In this document: in pieces, positions 26,329 to 34,587 of the stretch | How the letters are laid out: every line of letters begins with the position of its first letter | How positions within the stretch are numbered: the stretch's first letter is position 1 | Made by a program: the position numbers and the translations under genes | Notes under the pieces: generated by a model | What the model was told of the DNA's origin: nothing | The model's input: the letters and a program-made list of their open reading frames with translations, nothing else | Databases searched by the model: none | Source of the DNA: Bordetella petrii | GTDB taxonomy: Bacteria > Pseudomonadota > Gammaproteobacteria > Burkholderiales > Burkholderiaceae_B | Assembly: GCA_017745595.1 (NCBI GenBank) | Contig: WMBV01000022.1 | Location: 1 to 64,000, forward strand | DNA: 64,000 bases | Direction of reading: 5' to 3'

Positions 26329-26858
26329 CCGCCGACATCGCCCGCGCCGCGCCGCCGCGGGTGCGCGGCTTTGCGCCGCTGGTGGGCGCGGCGCCGCGCG
26401 TGCTGGTGCTGGGCTCGATGCCGGGCGTCGCGTCGCTGCGCCAGCAGCAGTATTACGCGCATCCGCGCAATGCGTTCTGGCCGATAGCCGCGACGGTGTT
26501 CGATTTTGATGCCGAGGCGGCCTATGCGCGGCGCGTCGCGGCCCTGGCGGCGGCCGGCGTGGCGCTGTGGGACGTGCTGCAGGCCTGCGCGCGCCCCGGC
26601 AGCCTGGATGCCGACATCGACGAGGCCACGGCCGAGCCGAATGATTTCGACGCCTTCTTCCGCGCCCATCCCGGCATCGTGCGGGTGTGCTTCAACGGCG
26701 GCAAGGCGGCCGCCCTGTACCGGCGCCGCGTGCTGCCGCGGCTGGCGCATGCGCATGCCGTGCAATACCTGGACCTGCCTTCCACCAGCCCGGCCCACGC
26801 CGCCATGAGCCGGCAAGACAAGCTCGCCGCCTGGCGGCGGGCTCTGAGCGCGGCTTAG
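26325..26858 (+). CDS. DNA-deoxyinosine/uracil glycosylase family protein (UDG superfamily)
   Basis: A 177-residue UDG-superfamily protein. Motif 1 is APRVLVLGSMPGVASLRQQQ at about 24-43, followed by YYAHPRNAFWPIAATVF, the pattern of family-6 hypoxanthine-DNA glycosylases (HDG). RVCFNGGKAAALYRRR and QYLDLPSTSPAHAAMSRQDK form the later strand and the SP-motif loop. It likely removes deaminated bases such as hypoxanthine from DNA. The GTG start overlaps the preceding stop (GTGA). Activity is inferred from family. Confidence 0.87.
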   Translation: MTADIARAAPPRVRGFAPLVGAAPRVLVLGSMPGVASLRQQQYYAHPRNAFWPIAATVFDFDAEAAYARRVAALAAAGVALWDVLQACARPGSLDADIDEATAEPNDFDAFFRAHPGIVRVCFNGGKAAALYRRRVLPRLAHAHAVQYLDLPSTSPAHAAMSRQDKLAAWRRALSAA

Positions 26859-26872
26859 CGGCGCAGGCGCGG

Positions 26873-27412
26873 CTACGGGTGCGTCGGCGGCGATGGGCCG
26901 CCGGGCATCGCGGGCCCGGCGGGCCGCACCTGCCATGGGCCGCCGGGCGTGGCGACGATCTCGCAATCGACGGCCGGCCCGCGCCGCTCCAGGACAGCGA
27001 AATCGCCCGCGGCCAACGCCCATAGGGGGTGGTGCCAGATGCCGCGCCGCAACGTGATGCCGCAGCGGCCGTCGGCCAGGAACGCCCGCGCCGTGCGCGG
27101 ATCGGGGGCGTGCGGGCCCAAGGCCACCAGCACGACATAAGGCGTGCCGTGCAAGGGCAGGAAAGTCTGGCTGCCCAGCCGATGGCGCTCGAGCTCGCGC
27201 GCCATGAAGGGCAGGGCGCCGCCCTGGGCCCGGAACACGCTCAGCGAGGGGCTGCCCGCGTGGTCCACGATATCCGGATCCGGCATTTCGACGCGCAGCG
27301 ACGTGCCGGCGTTGATGGCGCGGCCCGCGCGTCCGGCGCTGCCGATCACGTCGCCGTACGGCTGGAAGGCCGCGGGCGTCAGGGGCTGCAGCGTCAGTTC
27401 CCGCGCGGCCAT
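26873..27412 (-). CDS. allA: Ureidoglycolate lyase (AllA family)
   Basis: A 179-residue protein of the ureidoglycolate hydrolase/lyase (PF04115) cupin-like family. It splits ureidoglycolate to glyoxylate and urea in purine/allantoin breakdown. TLQPLTPAAFQPYGDVIGSA opens the fold. RHRLGSQTFLPLHGTPYVVL and RGIWHHPLWALAAGDFAVLE carry the conserved segments. Its ATG overlaps the stop of the last liv gene (ATGA), so it is translated with the ABC transporter. The coupling suggests the transporter imports a ureide. The extreme C-terminal Gly/Pro tail is unusual. Confidence 0.87.
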   Translation of the reverse strand: MAARELTLQPLTPAAFQPYGDVIGSAGRAGRAINAGTSLRVEMPDPDIVDHAGSPSLSVFRAQGGALPFMARELERHRLGSQTFLPLHGTPYVVLVALGPHAPDPRTARAFLADGRCGITLRRGIWHHPLWALAAGDFAVLERRGPAVDCEIVATPGGPWQVRPAGPAMPGGPSPPTHP

Positions 27413-28145
27413 CAGAAGTTGATCCCCAGCCATTCCCGTACTTGCGCGTGCAGGTCGCCCGAAAACGCCTCGGGCGAACCCGATGCGGTGATCTCTCCCA
27501 GGCTGAGCACATAGACGTGATGGGACATCTGCACGACGCGGCGCACGTTGTGGTCGACCAGCAGGATGCCCATGCCGGACTGGGCGAAAGCCTGGATCCA
27601 CTTGAATATGTCCGCGGCGACCCGCGGGGCCAGCCCGATGCTGGGCTCGTCGATCAGGCAGACCCTGGGCCGGACCATGTACGCCTTGGCGAACCCAGCG
27701 ATTTCTGCTGCCCGCCCGACAGATTGCCGGCGCGCTCGCGCAGCTTTTCTTTCAGGGCGGGAAAGTGCTCCAGCGTCTCGGCGTAGCGCTGTTCTAGCCC
27801 GGCGCCGAACTGCCTGCGCCGGCCCTCCAGGGGCAGGCGCAGGTTGTCCGCCACGCTCAAGTAGGGGAACAGGCTGGACTCTTGCGGAATGTACCAAAGC
27901 CCCGCGTCGATCATGGTGTGGGGCGCCCGGCCCGAAATATCCTGGCCGGCCAGGGTCACGCGGCCGGACTTGGGCCTGAGGAACCCGCACAGCGTCTTCA
28001 TCAGGGTCGATTTGCCCGCGCCGTTCAGGCCGATCAGGCCGCTGATGCGGCCCGCCTGCACCGCCAGCGACACGTTGCGCAGCACGTCGATATCGCCCAG
28101 GTAGCCCGCCGTGACGTCTTCCATGGCTAGCAGGTTGTCAGCCAT
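27412..28145 (-). pseudogene. livF: LivF-like ABC ATPase, frameshifted (one base missing)
   Basis: Second ATPase of a branched-chain/amide-type ABC transporter. The N-terminal frame gives LIGLNGAGKSTLMKTLCGFL (Walker A) and NLSGGQQKSLG; the C-terminal frame resumes FAKAYMVRPRVCLIDEPSIG (Walker B) and ILLVDHNVRRVVQMSHHVYV (switch His). The two frames meet at about 27692-27697, and total length 734 nt is one base short of 245 codons. A deletion at the CCC run 27693-27695 (GGG on the coding strand) restores the usual LSGGQQK-x-x-FAKA. It is either a real inactivating mutation or a sequencing/assembly error. The start overlaps livG by 8 nt. Confidence 0.88.
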
Positions 28146-28875
28146 GGCCGGCCTCCGCGCTGTCGTCTTCGCCCAGGTAAGCCTCGATCACCGCCGGAGT
28201 ATTCAGCACTTCCTGCGTGGGGCCGTCGGCCAGCACTTTGCCCGCGTTCATGCAGACCGCGCGCGGGCACAGGTCGACCACCACCGGCATGTCGTGGCTG
28301 ACCAGGATGAATGTCTGGCCCTCGCCGTTGCGGCGCTGGATGAATGCCGACATGATTTCCTTCATCACGGGATGCACCGCCGCGAAAGGCTCGTCCAGCA
28401 AGGCGATGCGCGGCGGCGACATGAAGCAGGCGCCGAACTCCAGCAGCTTCTTTTGCCCGCCCGACAGTTGGCCGGCGTCCAGGTGCATCGACGCCGCCAG
28501 CCGTAATTCGTCGAGCAGTTGCAGCGCCCGCTCGCTGGCGCGGGCTTCGTCCAGGCCCATGGCCAGGCCGCACACCAGCAGATTGTCTAGGGCGCTGACC
28601 CGCGAGAAAACCCGGGTCATCTGGAACATGCGCTGTATGCCCAGGCGCGCGAGCCGGGTAGGGTTCAGGCCCGTGACCGCGCGTCCGTCCAGCAGGACCT
28701 GGCCGGCATCGGGGCGCAGGTGGCCGGACAGGACATTGAGCAAGGTCGTCTTGCCCGAGCCATTCGGGCCGATCAGCCCCAGCAGTTCTCCTTCTTCCAC
28801 GTCCATGCCCGCGTCGTCGACGGCGCGCAGACCGCCGAAGCGCTTCTGGATGCCGGTGATCCGCAGCAGCGCCAT
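28138..28875 (-). CDS. livG: LivG-like ABC transporter ATPase
   Basis: A 245-residue ATPase of the HAAT (branched-chain amino acid/urea/amide) family. Walker A is LIGPNGSGKTTLLNVLSGHL at about 34-53; RLARLGIQRMFQMTRVFSRV carries the Q-loop (though Phe-Gln is followed by Met-Thr, as common in LivG). LSGGQKKLLEFGACFM is the signature and RIALLDEPFAAVHPVMKEIM is Walker B. ILVSHDMPVVVDLCPRAVCM holds the switch His. ATG 28875 overlaps the permease stop (ATGA). It pairs with the frameshifted LivF. Confidence 0.92.
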   Translation of the reverse strand: MALLRITGIQKRFGGLRAVDDAGMDVEEGELLGLIGPNGSGKTTLLNVLSGHLRPDAGQVLLDGRAVTGLNPTRLARLGIQRMFQMTRVFSRVSALDNLLVCGLAMGLDEARASERALQLLDELRLAASMHLDAGQLSGGQKKLLEFGACFMSPPRIALLDEPFAAVHPVMKEIMSAFIQRRNGEGQTFILVSHDMPVVVDLCPRAVCMNAGKVLADGPTQEVLNTPAVIEAYLGEDDSAEAGHG

Positions 28876-29846
28876 CAGGCGCCTCCGGACGCGGCGGCGC
28901 GCCGCCGGGCGAGCAGGCCGCGCGCCAGCCCCCACAGGCCGGCGCGGAAGAAGCGGGCAAACACGATCACCAGCAGCGCGAACACGATCATCTGGATGTT
29001 GCCCACATCGCGCAGCATTTCGGACGCCACATAAACCAGCATCGCGCCCACCAGGGGCCCGACCAGGGTGCCCATGCCGCCGATGACTACCATGGCAATC
29101 ACCAGCCCGGTCTGAGCGATGATGCCCAGCTCGGGGCTGACCAGGCGCGCAAAGGTGCTGTACAGCCCGCCGGCAAAACCGCAGATGGCGCAGCTGACCA
29201 GGAAGGCCATGGTCTTGCAGCGCACCACATCGACGCCGCGGCTGGCCGCCCCGATTTCATCGTCGCGGATCGCCTGCAGGAAGCGCCCGGTGGGCGAGCG
29301 CAGCACCCCGTACACGATCAGCACCGTCGCGCAGAGCGCCGCCAGGAACAGGTAGTAGTACAGCGTGCGGTCGTCCACGATGCCCGGCACATTCAGGCCC
29401 TGGTCGCCGCGCGTGAAGTCGATCGAGTTGTAGATGACGAGGCGGGCGATCTCGGCGAACGACAAGGTGGTCAGCGCCAGGTAGGGCCCGGACAGCCGCA
29501 GCACGATGCGGCCCAGCACCAGGCCGATGGCGCCCGGCACGACGGCGGCCAGCGGCAGCCCGATCCACAGCGGCGCGTCCAGGTGGTATGCCAGCAGGCC
29601 GGTGGTATAGCCGCCCAGCATGGCGAACGCCGCGGGCGCCAGCGAGAATTGCCCGGCGTAGCCGGCCAGCAGGTTCCAGCCGCAAGACAGCATGGCAAAG
29701 TACATGCTGACGATCAGCACGCCCAGCCAGTAGGGCGATGAAATGCCCAGCGGCAGCAATGCCAGCACCGCCAGCACGGCGATGGACAGGCGCACTTCCT
29801 CGGCCAGCTTGTCGCGCAGGAAATTCGGGTGCCGCGGATAAGCCAT
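28875..29846 (-). CDS. livM: LivM-like ABC transporter permease
   Basis: A 323-residue permease with about nine hydrophobic segments. It carries GWNLLAGYAGQFSLAPAAFA at about 60-79, GPYLALTTLSFAEIARLVIY, and the EAA-like loop SAxSRGVDVVRCKTMAFLVS region (seen as IGAASRGVDVVRCKTMAFLV). VIGGMGTLVGPLVGAMLVYV ends the core. It forms the inner-membrane channel with LivH. ATG 29846 is preceded by GGGAGGT and overlaps the end of livH. The Arg/Ala-rich C-terminal tail is typical. Confidence 0.92.
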   Translation of the reverse strand: MAYPRHPNFLRDKLAEEVRLSIAVLAVLALLPLGISSPYWLGVLIVSMYFAMLSCGWNLLAGYAGQFSLAPAAFAMLGGYTTGLLAYHLDAPLWIGLPLAAVVPGAIGLVLGRIVLRLSGPYLALTTLSFAEIARLVIYNSIDFTRGDQGLNVPGIVDDRTLYYYLFLAALCATVLIVYGVLRSPTGRFLQAIRDDEIGAASRGVDVVRCKTMAFLVSCAICGFAGGLYSTFARLVSPELGIIAQTGLVIAMVVIGGMGTLVGPLVGAMLVYVASEMLRDVGNIQMIVFALLVIVFARFFRAGLWGLARGLLARRRAAASGGA

Positions 29847-29847
29847 G

Positions 29848-30738
29848 TCATACCTCCCGTGCCCGTTCGCCGAACAACCCATGAGGCCGGAACAACAGTA
29901 CCAGGATCAGGATTACCAGCCCGAACGTGTCGCGGTAGTCGTAAGACAGGTAGACCGCGCCGAAACTCTCCAGCACGCCCAGGCTCAGCGCCGCCACGAT
30001 GCTGCCCGGTATCGACCCCATGCCGCCGATCACCACGATGACGTACGACTTGATGGCGGGGAACAGGCCCACGTCCGGCGCGGGGTTGATGACCGGCGCG
30101 AGCAGGGCGCCGGCCAGCGCGGCCAGGATGCCCGAGGCCATGAAAATGATGCTGCTGGCGCGCGCGGTGTCGATGCCCGCGATCGAGGCGCCCAGCCGGT
30201 TCTGGGCCACCGCCTGGACCTGGCGGCCCCACAGCGAATACTTGATGAACACCGCCAGGCCTGCCAGCAGCACCATCGCCAGCGCCGCGGTGATCAGCTT
30301 CTGGCCGCTCATCATGAAGGGGCCGATGGCCATGCGGGTCACATCCGACAGCGACGGGCCGCGCATGGGGTAGGGGCCCACCACCTTGTCGACCAGGTTG
30401 ATCAGCAGCAATGACAGGCCGAAGGTGACCACCACGGCATACTCGTCTTTCATCAGGCCCCACGAACCGTACCCGGCGTACAGGGGGCGCATCAGCCAGC
30501 GTTCGGTGGCCCAGCCCAGCAGGGCCCCGGCGGCGGCGGCCAGCGGCAGGGCCAGCCAGGGCGAGATGCCCAGCACCAGCGATACCAGCGTATACGTATA
30601 GGCGCCGACCATGTAGAACTCGCCATGCGCGAAGTTCACGACTTTCAGGATGCCGAAGACCATGGTCAGGCCGACCGCCATCAATGCATAGAACAGGCCG
30701 ATGATCAGGCCATTGACGAACAAGTCCACTGCAAGCAC
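29848..30738 (-). CDS. livH: LivH-like ABC transporter permease
   Basis: A 296-residue permease with about eight hydrophobic segments. FVNGLIIGLFYALMAVGLTM and VFGILKVVNFAHGEFYMVGA at about 8-46 are LivH hallmarks. VAQNRLGASIAGIDTARASS is the EAA loop contacting the ATPase, and YVIVVIGGMGSIPGSIVAAL lies near the C terminus. It is the first permease gene of the operon reading leftward, about 75 bp after the binding-protein gene. Confidence 0.92.
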   Translation of the reverse strand: MLAVDLFVNGLIIGLFYALMAVGLTMVFGILKVVNFAHGEFYMVGAYTYTLVSLVLGISPWLALPLAAAAGALLGWATERWLMRPLYAGYGSWGLMKDEYAVVVTFGLSLLLINLVDKVVGPYPMRGPSLSDVTRMAIGPFMMSGQKLITAALAMVLLAGLAVFIKYSLWGRQVQAVAQNRLGASIAGIDTARASSIIFMASGILAALAGALLAPVINPAPDVGLFPAIKSYVIVVIGGMGSIPGSIVAALSLGVLESFGAVYLSYDYRDTFGLVILILVLLFRPHGLFGERAREV

Positions 30739-30814
30739 AGAAGGGCTCCCGTCGAAACCGGCGGGCCTGGCCCGCCGCGGCTTGGATGCTTGATTGCCTG
30801 TATTGCCCGGACGC

Positions 30815-32032
30815 CTATTTGGGAGGGCGGATCGCCTTGCCGATATCCAGCGGCTGCCCCGATGCCTGGATCAGCGTGGTCTTGCTGAGCGGCTGGTTGA
30901 TCTCGGTGAGCTGGTACGTGACATAAGGGATGTCGACCCATTGCTGAAACTTGTAGCCGGGCTCTTGCGAGAAGCTGAACTTGCCGCGCACCCCTTCGAA
31001 CTGCATGCCTTTCAGGGCCTTGATGATGGCGGCGCTGTCGGTCGATTTCGCCTGCTCGATGGCGCGCGCAATCAGCAGCACCGAATCGGCGGCCTGGAAG
31101 ATCAGGCGATTGGGCTCGGACTTGCTCTGCTGCTGGTAGATCTGCCCCACCTGCTTGCCGAGTTCCGGCATGGGCATCTTGGGATGGTACAGGCCGAACG
31201 CCAGCATGTACTTGCCGGCTTCTTTCACGTTCTGCCAGAAGTCGGGATAGTCGGCGATGCCGGCGCCGTCGTACAGCCACGTCTTGGCGCTGGGCGCCAC
31301 GCCTTGCTCGTACAGCTGGTTCATCAGGATATAGGCCGCCGGCGGCAGCATGATGTTCACCACCACATCCGGCGGATTGGCGCGCAGGGGCAGCACGGCG
31401 GGCGTGAAATCCTTGCCGGCGCGATCCAGTGCCACGTACTTGTAGTCCACCTGCGGAGCGGCCTTTTTCAGGAACTCGCCCAGCAGCTTGGCCTGGCCGA
31501 TGCCGTAGTCGGTGTTTTCCGCGAAGGCGACCACCCGCTTAACCTTCAGCGCGGCAATGGTATCGGCCATGGCCGAGGACACGCGCGTGTTGTAGTTGCC
31601 GGGGTTGAAGACTTCGGGGTAGCCCTTGGCGCGCACATCGTCGGACCAGCAGTTCGTGTTGACGTAGGGCACCTTGTAGCGATGCGCCACTTCGATTTCG
31701 GCCAGGCACACCGAGCTTTGGTGGCCGCCGGTAATCGCCACCACCTTGTCGCGGGCAATCAGCTTTTCGACGGCGGCCCGGCCTTTTTCCGGGATGCCCT
31801 GGTTGTCTTCATAGACGATCTTCAGGGGCCGGCCCAACACGCCGCCCTTGTCGTTGATGATCTTGGTGATGATTTCGATGCCGTCCTTGACCTGGGTGCC
31901 CTGCACGACCGAGCCGGGCGGCGACTGGGCAATGCTGACGCCTATGGCGATGGGGTCGGCGGCCAGCGCGGTGGCCGCGCCGATGGCAAGCAGGGTGGCA
32001 CACGAGGCGGCAACGAGGCGAGGCAGCTTCAT
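30815..32032 (-). CDS. ABC transporter substrate-binding protein, LivJ/amide-urea type
   Basis: A 405-residue periplasmic receptor of the peripla_BP_6 family. The signal peptide spans about 1-25 (LLAIGAATALAADPI). The mature domain opens IAIGVSIAQSPPGSVVQGTQ; GVLGRPLKIVYEDNQGIPEK and RDKVVAITGGHQSSVCLAEI follow the family pattern. Two Cys occur (VCLAEI, NTNCWSDD). Ligand is probably an amide, ureide or amino acid, by context with the amidase and ureidoglycolate lyase. ATG 32032 has AAGGAGAAG upstream. A 14-bp site shared with the amidase/gntR region lies at 32139. Confidence 0.9.
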   Translation of the reverse strand: MKLPRLVAASCATLLAIGAATALAADPIAIGVSIAQSPPGSVVQGTQVKDGIEIITKIINDKGGVLGRPLKIVYEDNQGIPEKGRAAVEKLIARDKVVAITGGHQSSVCLAEIEVAHRYKVPYVNTNCWSDDVRAKGYPEVFNPGNYNTRVSSAMADTIAALKVKRVVAFAENTDYGIGQAKLLGEFLKKAAPQVDYKYVALDRAGKDFTPAVLPLRANPPDVVVNIMLPPAAYILMNQLYEQGVAPSAKTWLYDGAGIADYPDFWQNVKEAGKYMLAFGLYHPKMPMPELGKQVGQIYQQQSKSEPNRLIFQAADSVLLIARAIEQAKSTDSAAIIKALKGMQFEGVRGKFSFSQEPGYKFQQWVDIPYVTYQLTEINQPLSKTTLIQASGQPLDIGKAIRPPK

Positions 32033-32138
32033 GGTGGACTTCTCCTTCAAGTACGGGCATGCGGCGGCGGGCGCCGGTTGTCATGGCTGGACGAACTGAG
32101 GGATACAAGACTCCAGCCGCTGTTTTAGTATTGTTCTG

Positions 32139-32152
32139 ACCGGTCTGACCAG
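32139..32152. promoter_or_regulatory. Putative GntR (FCD) operator upstream of liv operon
   Basis: ACCGGTCTGACCAG, extended on its left by CTG, lies about 107 bp before the liv binding-protein start. An identical 14-mer occurs at 33791-33804. The core reads TGGTCAGACC on the other strand, close to the TGGT-N-ACCA class of FCD-GntR operators. Confidence 0.6.
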
Positions 32153-32182
32153 CTAGGGGAAACGCCTAGCCGGCCGCGGGTT

Positions 32183-33736
32183 TCACGCGCCGGCGAGATA
32201 GCGGCCCGCCATCAGGGCCTCGATGCGGGCCGCGATGTCCAGCACGTGCCAGTCGGCGCCGCGCGCGCCCACCACTTGCAGGCTGATCGGCAGGCCGGCC
32301 GGGTTGGCGCCGCAGGGCAGGCTCAGAGCGGGCAACCCGGTCAGGTTGAAGGGCATGGTCAGCGCGGTAGCGGCCGTGTGCAGCGGATACTGGCGCCCGC
32401 CGATGGAGACGGCGCCGGCCCGATGGGCGGGCGGGGCCGTGCGCATGGTGGGGGTGACCAGGACATCGACCTGCGACAGCGCGGCGTCCATGGCCTGGGC
32501 CAGCGCGGCGCGTCCGCGTTGGGCGCGGGTGTACCAGATGGCCGGCAGGAACTGCCCGGCCTCGAGGCGGACGCGCACGTCTTCGCCCAGCGTGGCGGGG
32601 TGGCGCCGCAGCCGGTCCCAGTGCAGGTCGGTGGCCTCGCTGCACAAGGTAACGAACTGCAGGCCCGCGCTGGCTTCGATGCCCGCGATGTCGACCGGTA
32701 CCAGTTCGGCGCCGTCGCCGCGCAGCCGTTCCAGGGCGGCCTCGAGCGCGTTGGCCACGTCGTCGGCCAGCGGCTCGTAGAAATGGCGGCGCGGCACGCC
32801 GATGCGCCGGCCCGCCAGCGGCGCGGCATGGGCGCCGCGTGCCGGCTGGCCCGCCATGACGGCGTAGGCCAGCGCGGCGTCGGCGACGCTGGCCGCGATC
32901 GGCCCCAGGTGGTCGAGGCTGGCGCCCAGCGTCTGCGCGCCATCGCGCGGGATGGCGTCGAAGCTGGGCTTGAACCCCACCACGCCGCAGCACGCGGCCG
33001 GATAGCGGATCGAGCCGGCGGTATCGGTGCCGATGGCGATGCGGACGATGCCGGCCGCCACCGCGGCGGCCGAGCCGCCGCTGGATCCGCCGGGCGTGTG
33101 GCCGGGGTGGCGGGGGTTGCGCACGGCGCCGAAATGGGGGTTGGCGCTGGTGATGCCGTAGGCCAGCTCATGCAGATTGGTGGTGCCGATGATCAGTGCG
33201 CCGGCCTGGCGCAGGCGGGCCACCGCCAGCGCGTCGCGCGTCGCGGCGGCCGGCGCCGGGCCGCCGCTGCCGTTGGTTTGGGCGAAGCCCGCCACCGCCA
33301 TCAGGTCTTTGACGGCGATGGGCACGCGCATCAAGGGCAACGGGGCGCCGTCGCGCCGGGCCTGGCCGGCTTGCTCGGCCTGGCGCCGCAGCGCGGCTGC
33401 GTCGGCCAGCGAAATGAAGGCGTTCAGGTCGGCATGCTGGCGGGCTTGCGCCAGGGCCGCCAGCGCGGCATCGGCGTCTTGCGGGCCGGCCGCCGGGGGC
33501 GTCGGCGCGGCGGGCGCGGGCAAGGCATCCGCGGGCGGGGCCGCCGCGGGCGGCGCGCAGCGCGGCGCCAGGTATCCCAGGTCGGGCTCGGGCACCAGGG
33601 ACTCGATGGCCTGCAGTTCGGGCAGGTTGACCCGCAGGCGGTCCAGCCAGGCCTGCCGGCGCTCTGGATACGGATAGCCGTTTAATCCGGCCACGTCTTC
33701 GACAGTATCGGCAAAGCGTTCGAATAGCGCTTTCAT
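32183..33736 (-). CDS. Amidase signature family hydrolase with N-terminal helical extension
   Basis: A 517-residue amidase-signature enzyme hydrolysing a carboxamide or ureido bond in the cytoplasm. The catalytic triad is visible: Lys143 in VPIAVKDLMAVAGF, the cis-Ser in PGGSSGG (218/219) and nucleophile Ser242 in GTDTAGSIRYPAACCGVVGF. Residues 1-60 form a helical segment (PYPERRQAWLDRLRVNLPEL) followed by a Pro/Ala linker; this resembles the small AtzG-type partner fused to the AtzE-like amidase, a tentative comparison. It is transcribed toward the liv operon and divergent from a GntR regulator. Confidence 0.88.
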   Translation of the reverse strand: MKALFERFADTVEDVAGLNGYPYPERRQAWLDRLRVNLPELQAIESLVPEPDLGYLAPRCAPPAAAPPADALPAPAAPTPPAAGPQDADAALAALAQARQHADLNAFISLADAAALRRQAEQAGQARRDGAPLPLMRVPIAVKDLMAVAGFAQTNGSGGPAPAAATRDALAVARLRQAGALIIGTTNLHELAYGITSANPHFGAVRNPRHPGHTPGGSSGGSAAAVAAGIVRIAIGTDTAGSIRYPAACCGVVGFKPSFDAIPRDGAQTLGASLDHLGPIAASVADAALAYAVMAGQPARGAHAAPLAGRRIGVPRRHFYEPLADDVANALEAALERLRGDGAELVPVDIAGIEASAGLQFVTLCSEATDLHWDRLRRHPATLGEDVRVRLEAGQFLPAIWYTRAQRGRAALAQAMDAALSQVDVLVTPTMRTAPPAHRAGAVSIGGRQYPLHTAATALTMPFNLTGLPALSLPCGANPAGLPISLQVVGARGADWHVLDIAARIEALMAGRYLAGA

Positions 33737-33790
33737 GGCGGCAAGGGCAAGGAAGGCACGGACTAGGGAAGCAAGCGGCGCGGGGATTCA

Positions 33791-33804
33791 ACCGGTCTGA
33801 CCAG
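33791..33804. promoter_or_regulatory. Putative GntR operator between amidase and gntR genes
   Basis: ACCGGTCTGACCAG lies 55 bp from the amidase start and 73 bp before the GntR start. It is identical to 32139-32152, so the regulator likely controls both its own divergent promoter and the liv operon. Confidence 0.6.
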
Positions 33805-33876
33805 TTGATGCCATAATGCCCACCCAGGCAAACGCTGTCAACGCCGGCGCGCGAGCCAGCGCCGCAAGGAAGCACC

Positions 33877-34587
33877 ATGAATACTGTCGAACGCATCGCC
33901 CAGCAATTGCAGGTCCGGATCCGCCGCGGCGAATGGGCCGAGGCGCGGCGCTTGCCCGGCCAGCGCCAGCTTGCCGAACTGCTGGGGGTCAGCCGCGCCT
34001 CGCTGCGCGAAGCGATCACCATGCTGGAGGGGCTGGGGCTGCTGCGCAGCGAGGCCGGGCGCGGCGTGTTCATTGCCAGCCCCGGCGACAGCGGCCTGGG
34101 CAGCGCTTATGGCCGCTGGCGATTCCAGGGCCGCTATGCGTTGCGCGACGTGTACCTGGTGCGCTGCGAGCTGGAAGAGCTGGCGACGGCCCTGGCCACC
34201 GGCGTGGTGACCCGCCACGGGCTCGAGCGCTTGCGCGCCACGGTGGCGCAGATGGAAGGCGCCGCGGCCGATGGCGACCTGGTGCTCATGGCCGAGGGCG
34301 ACCACGCCTTCCATGCGGCCATTTACGAAATTGCCGGCAGTCCGCTGCTGCTGGACATTGCCGAAAGCATCGGCGACGTTGTTGAAGGCAGCCGGCAGGT
34401 GGCTTTTGCCGATCCGGCCCGGGTGCGGGAACCCATCCGCGAGCACCTGGCCATCATCGATGCCCTGGCCACGGGCGAACCTGAACAGGCGCGCCGCGCC
34501 ATGCGCGCGCATATCCGCCACGTTGCCGACCGCGCGGGCCTGGCGCTGGGCATTCCGCGCGCCAAGGCGTCGCGCCGCGCGGCCTAG
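33877..34587 (+). CDS. GntR-family transcriptional regulator, FadR/FCD subfamily
   Basis: A 236-residue regulator. The winged HTH is at about 5-75 (RRGEWAEARRLPGQRQLAEL, GVSRASLREAITMLEGLGLL). The FCD ligand domain is at about 95-220 with metal-binding style residues in DVYLVRCELEELATALATGV and GDHAFHAAIYEIAGSPLLLD. EHLAIIDALATGEPEQARRA follows. Ligand is probably an organic acid or amide related to the divergent amidase. The ATG has AAGGAAG upstream. The stop overlaps that of the convergent dehydrogenase gene. Confidence 0.92.
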   Translation: MNTVERIAQQLQVRIRRGEWAEARRLPGQRQLAELLGVSRASLREAITMLEGLGLLRSEAGRGVFIASPGDSGLGSAYGRWRFQGRYALRDVYLVRCELEELATALATGVVTRHGLERLRATVAQMEGAAADGDLVLMAEGDHAFHAAIYEIAGSPLLLDIAESIGDVVEGSRQVAFADPARVREPIREHLAIIDALATGEPEQARRAMRAHIRHVADRAGLALGIPRAKASRRAA

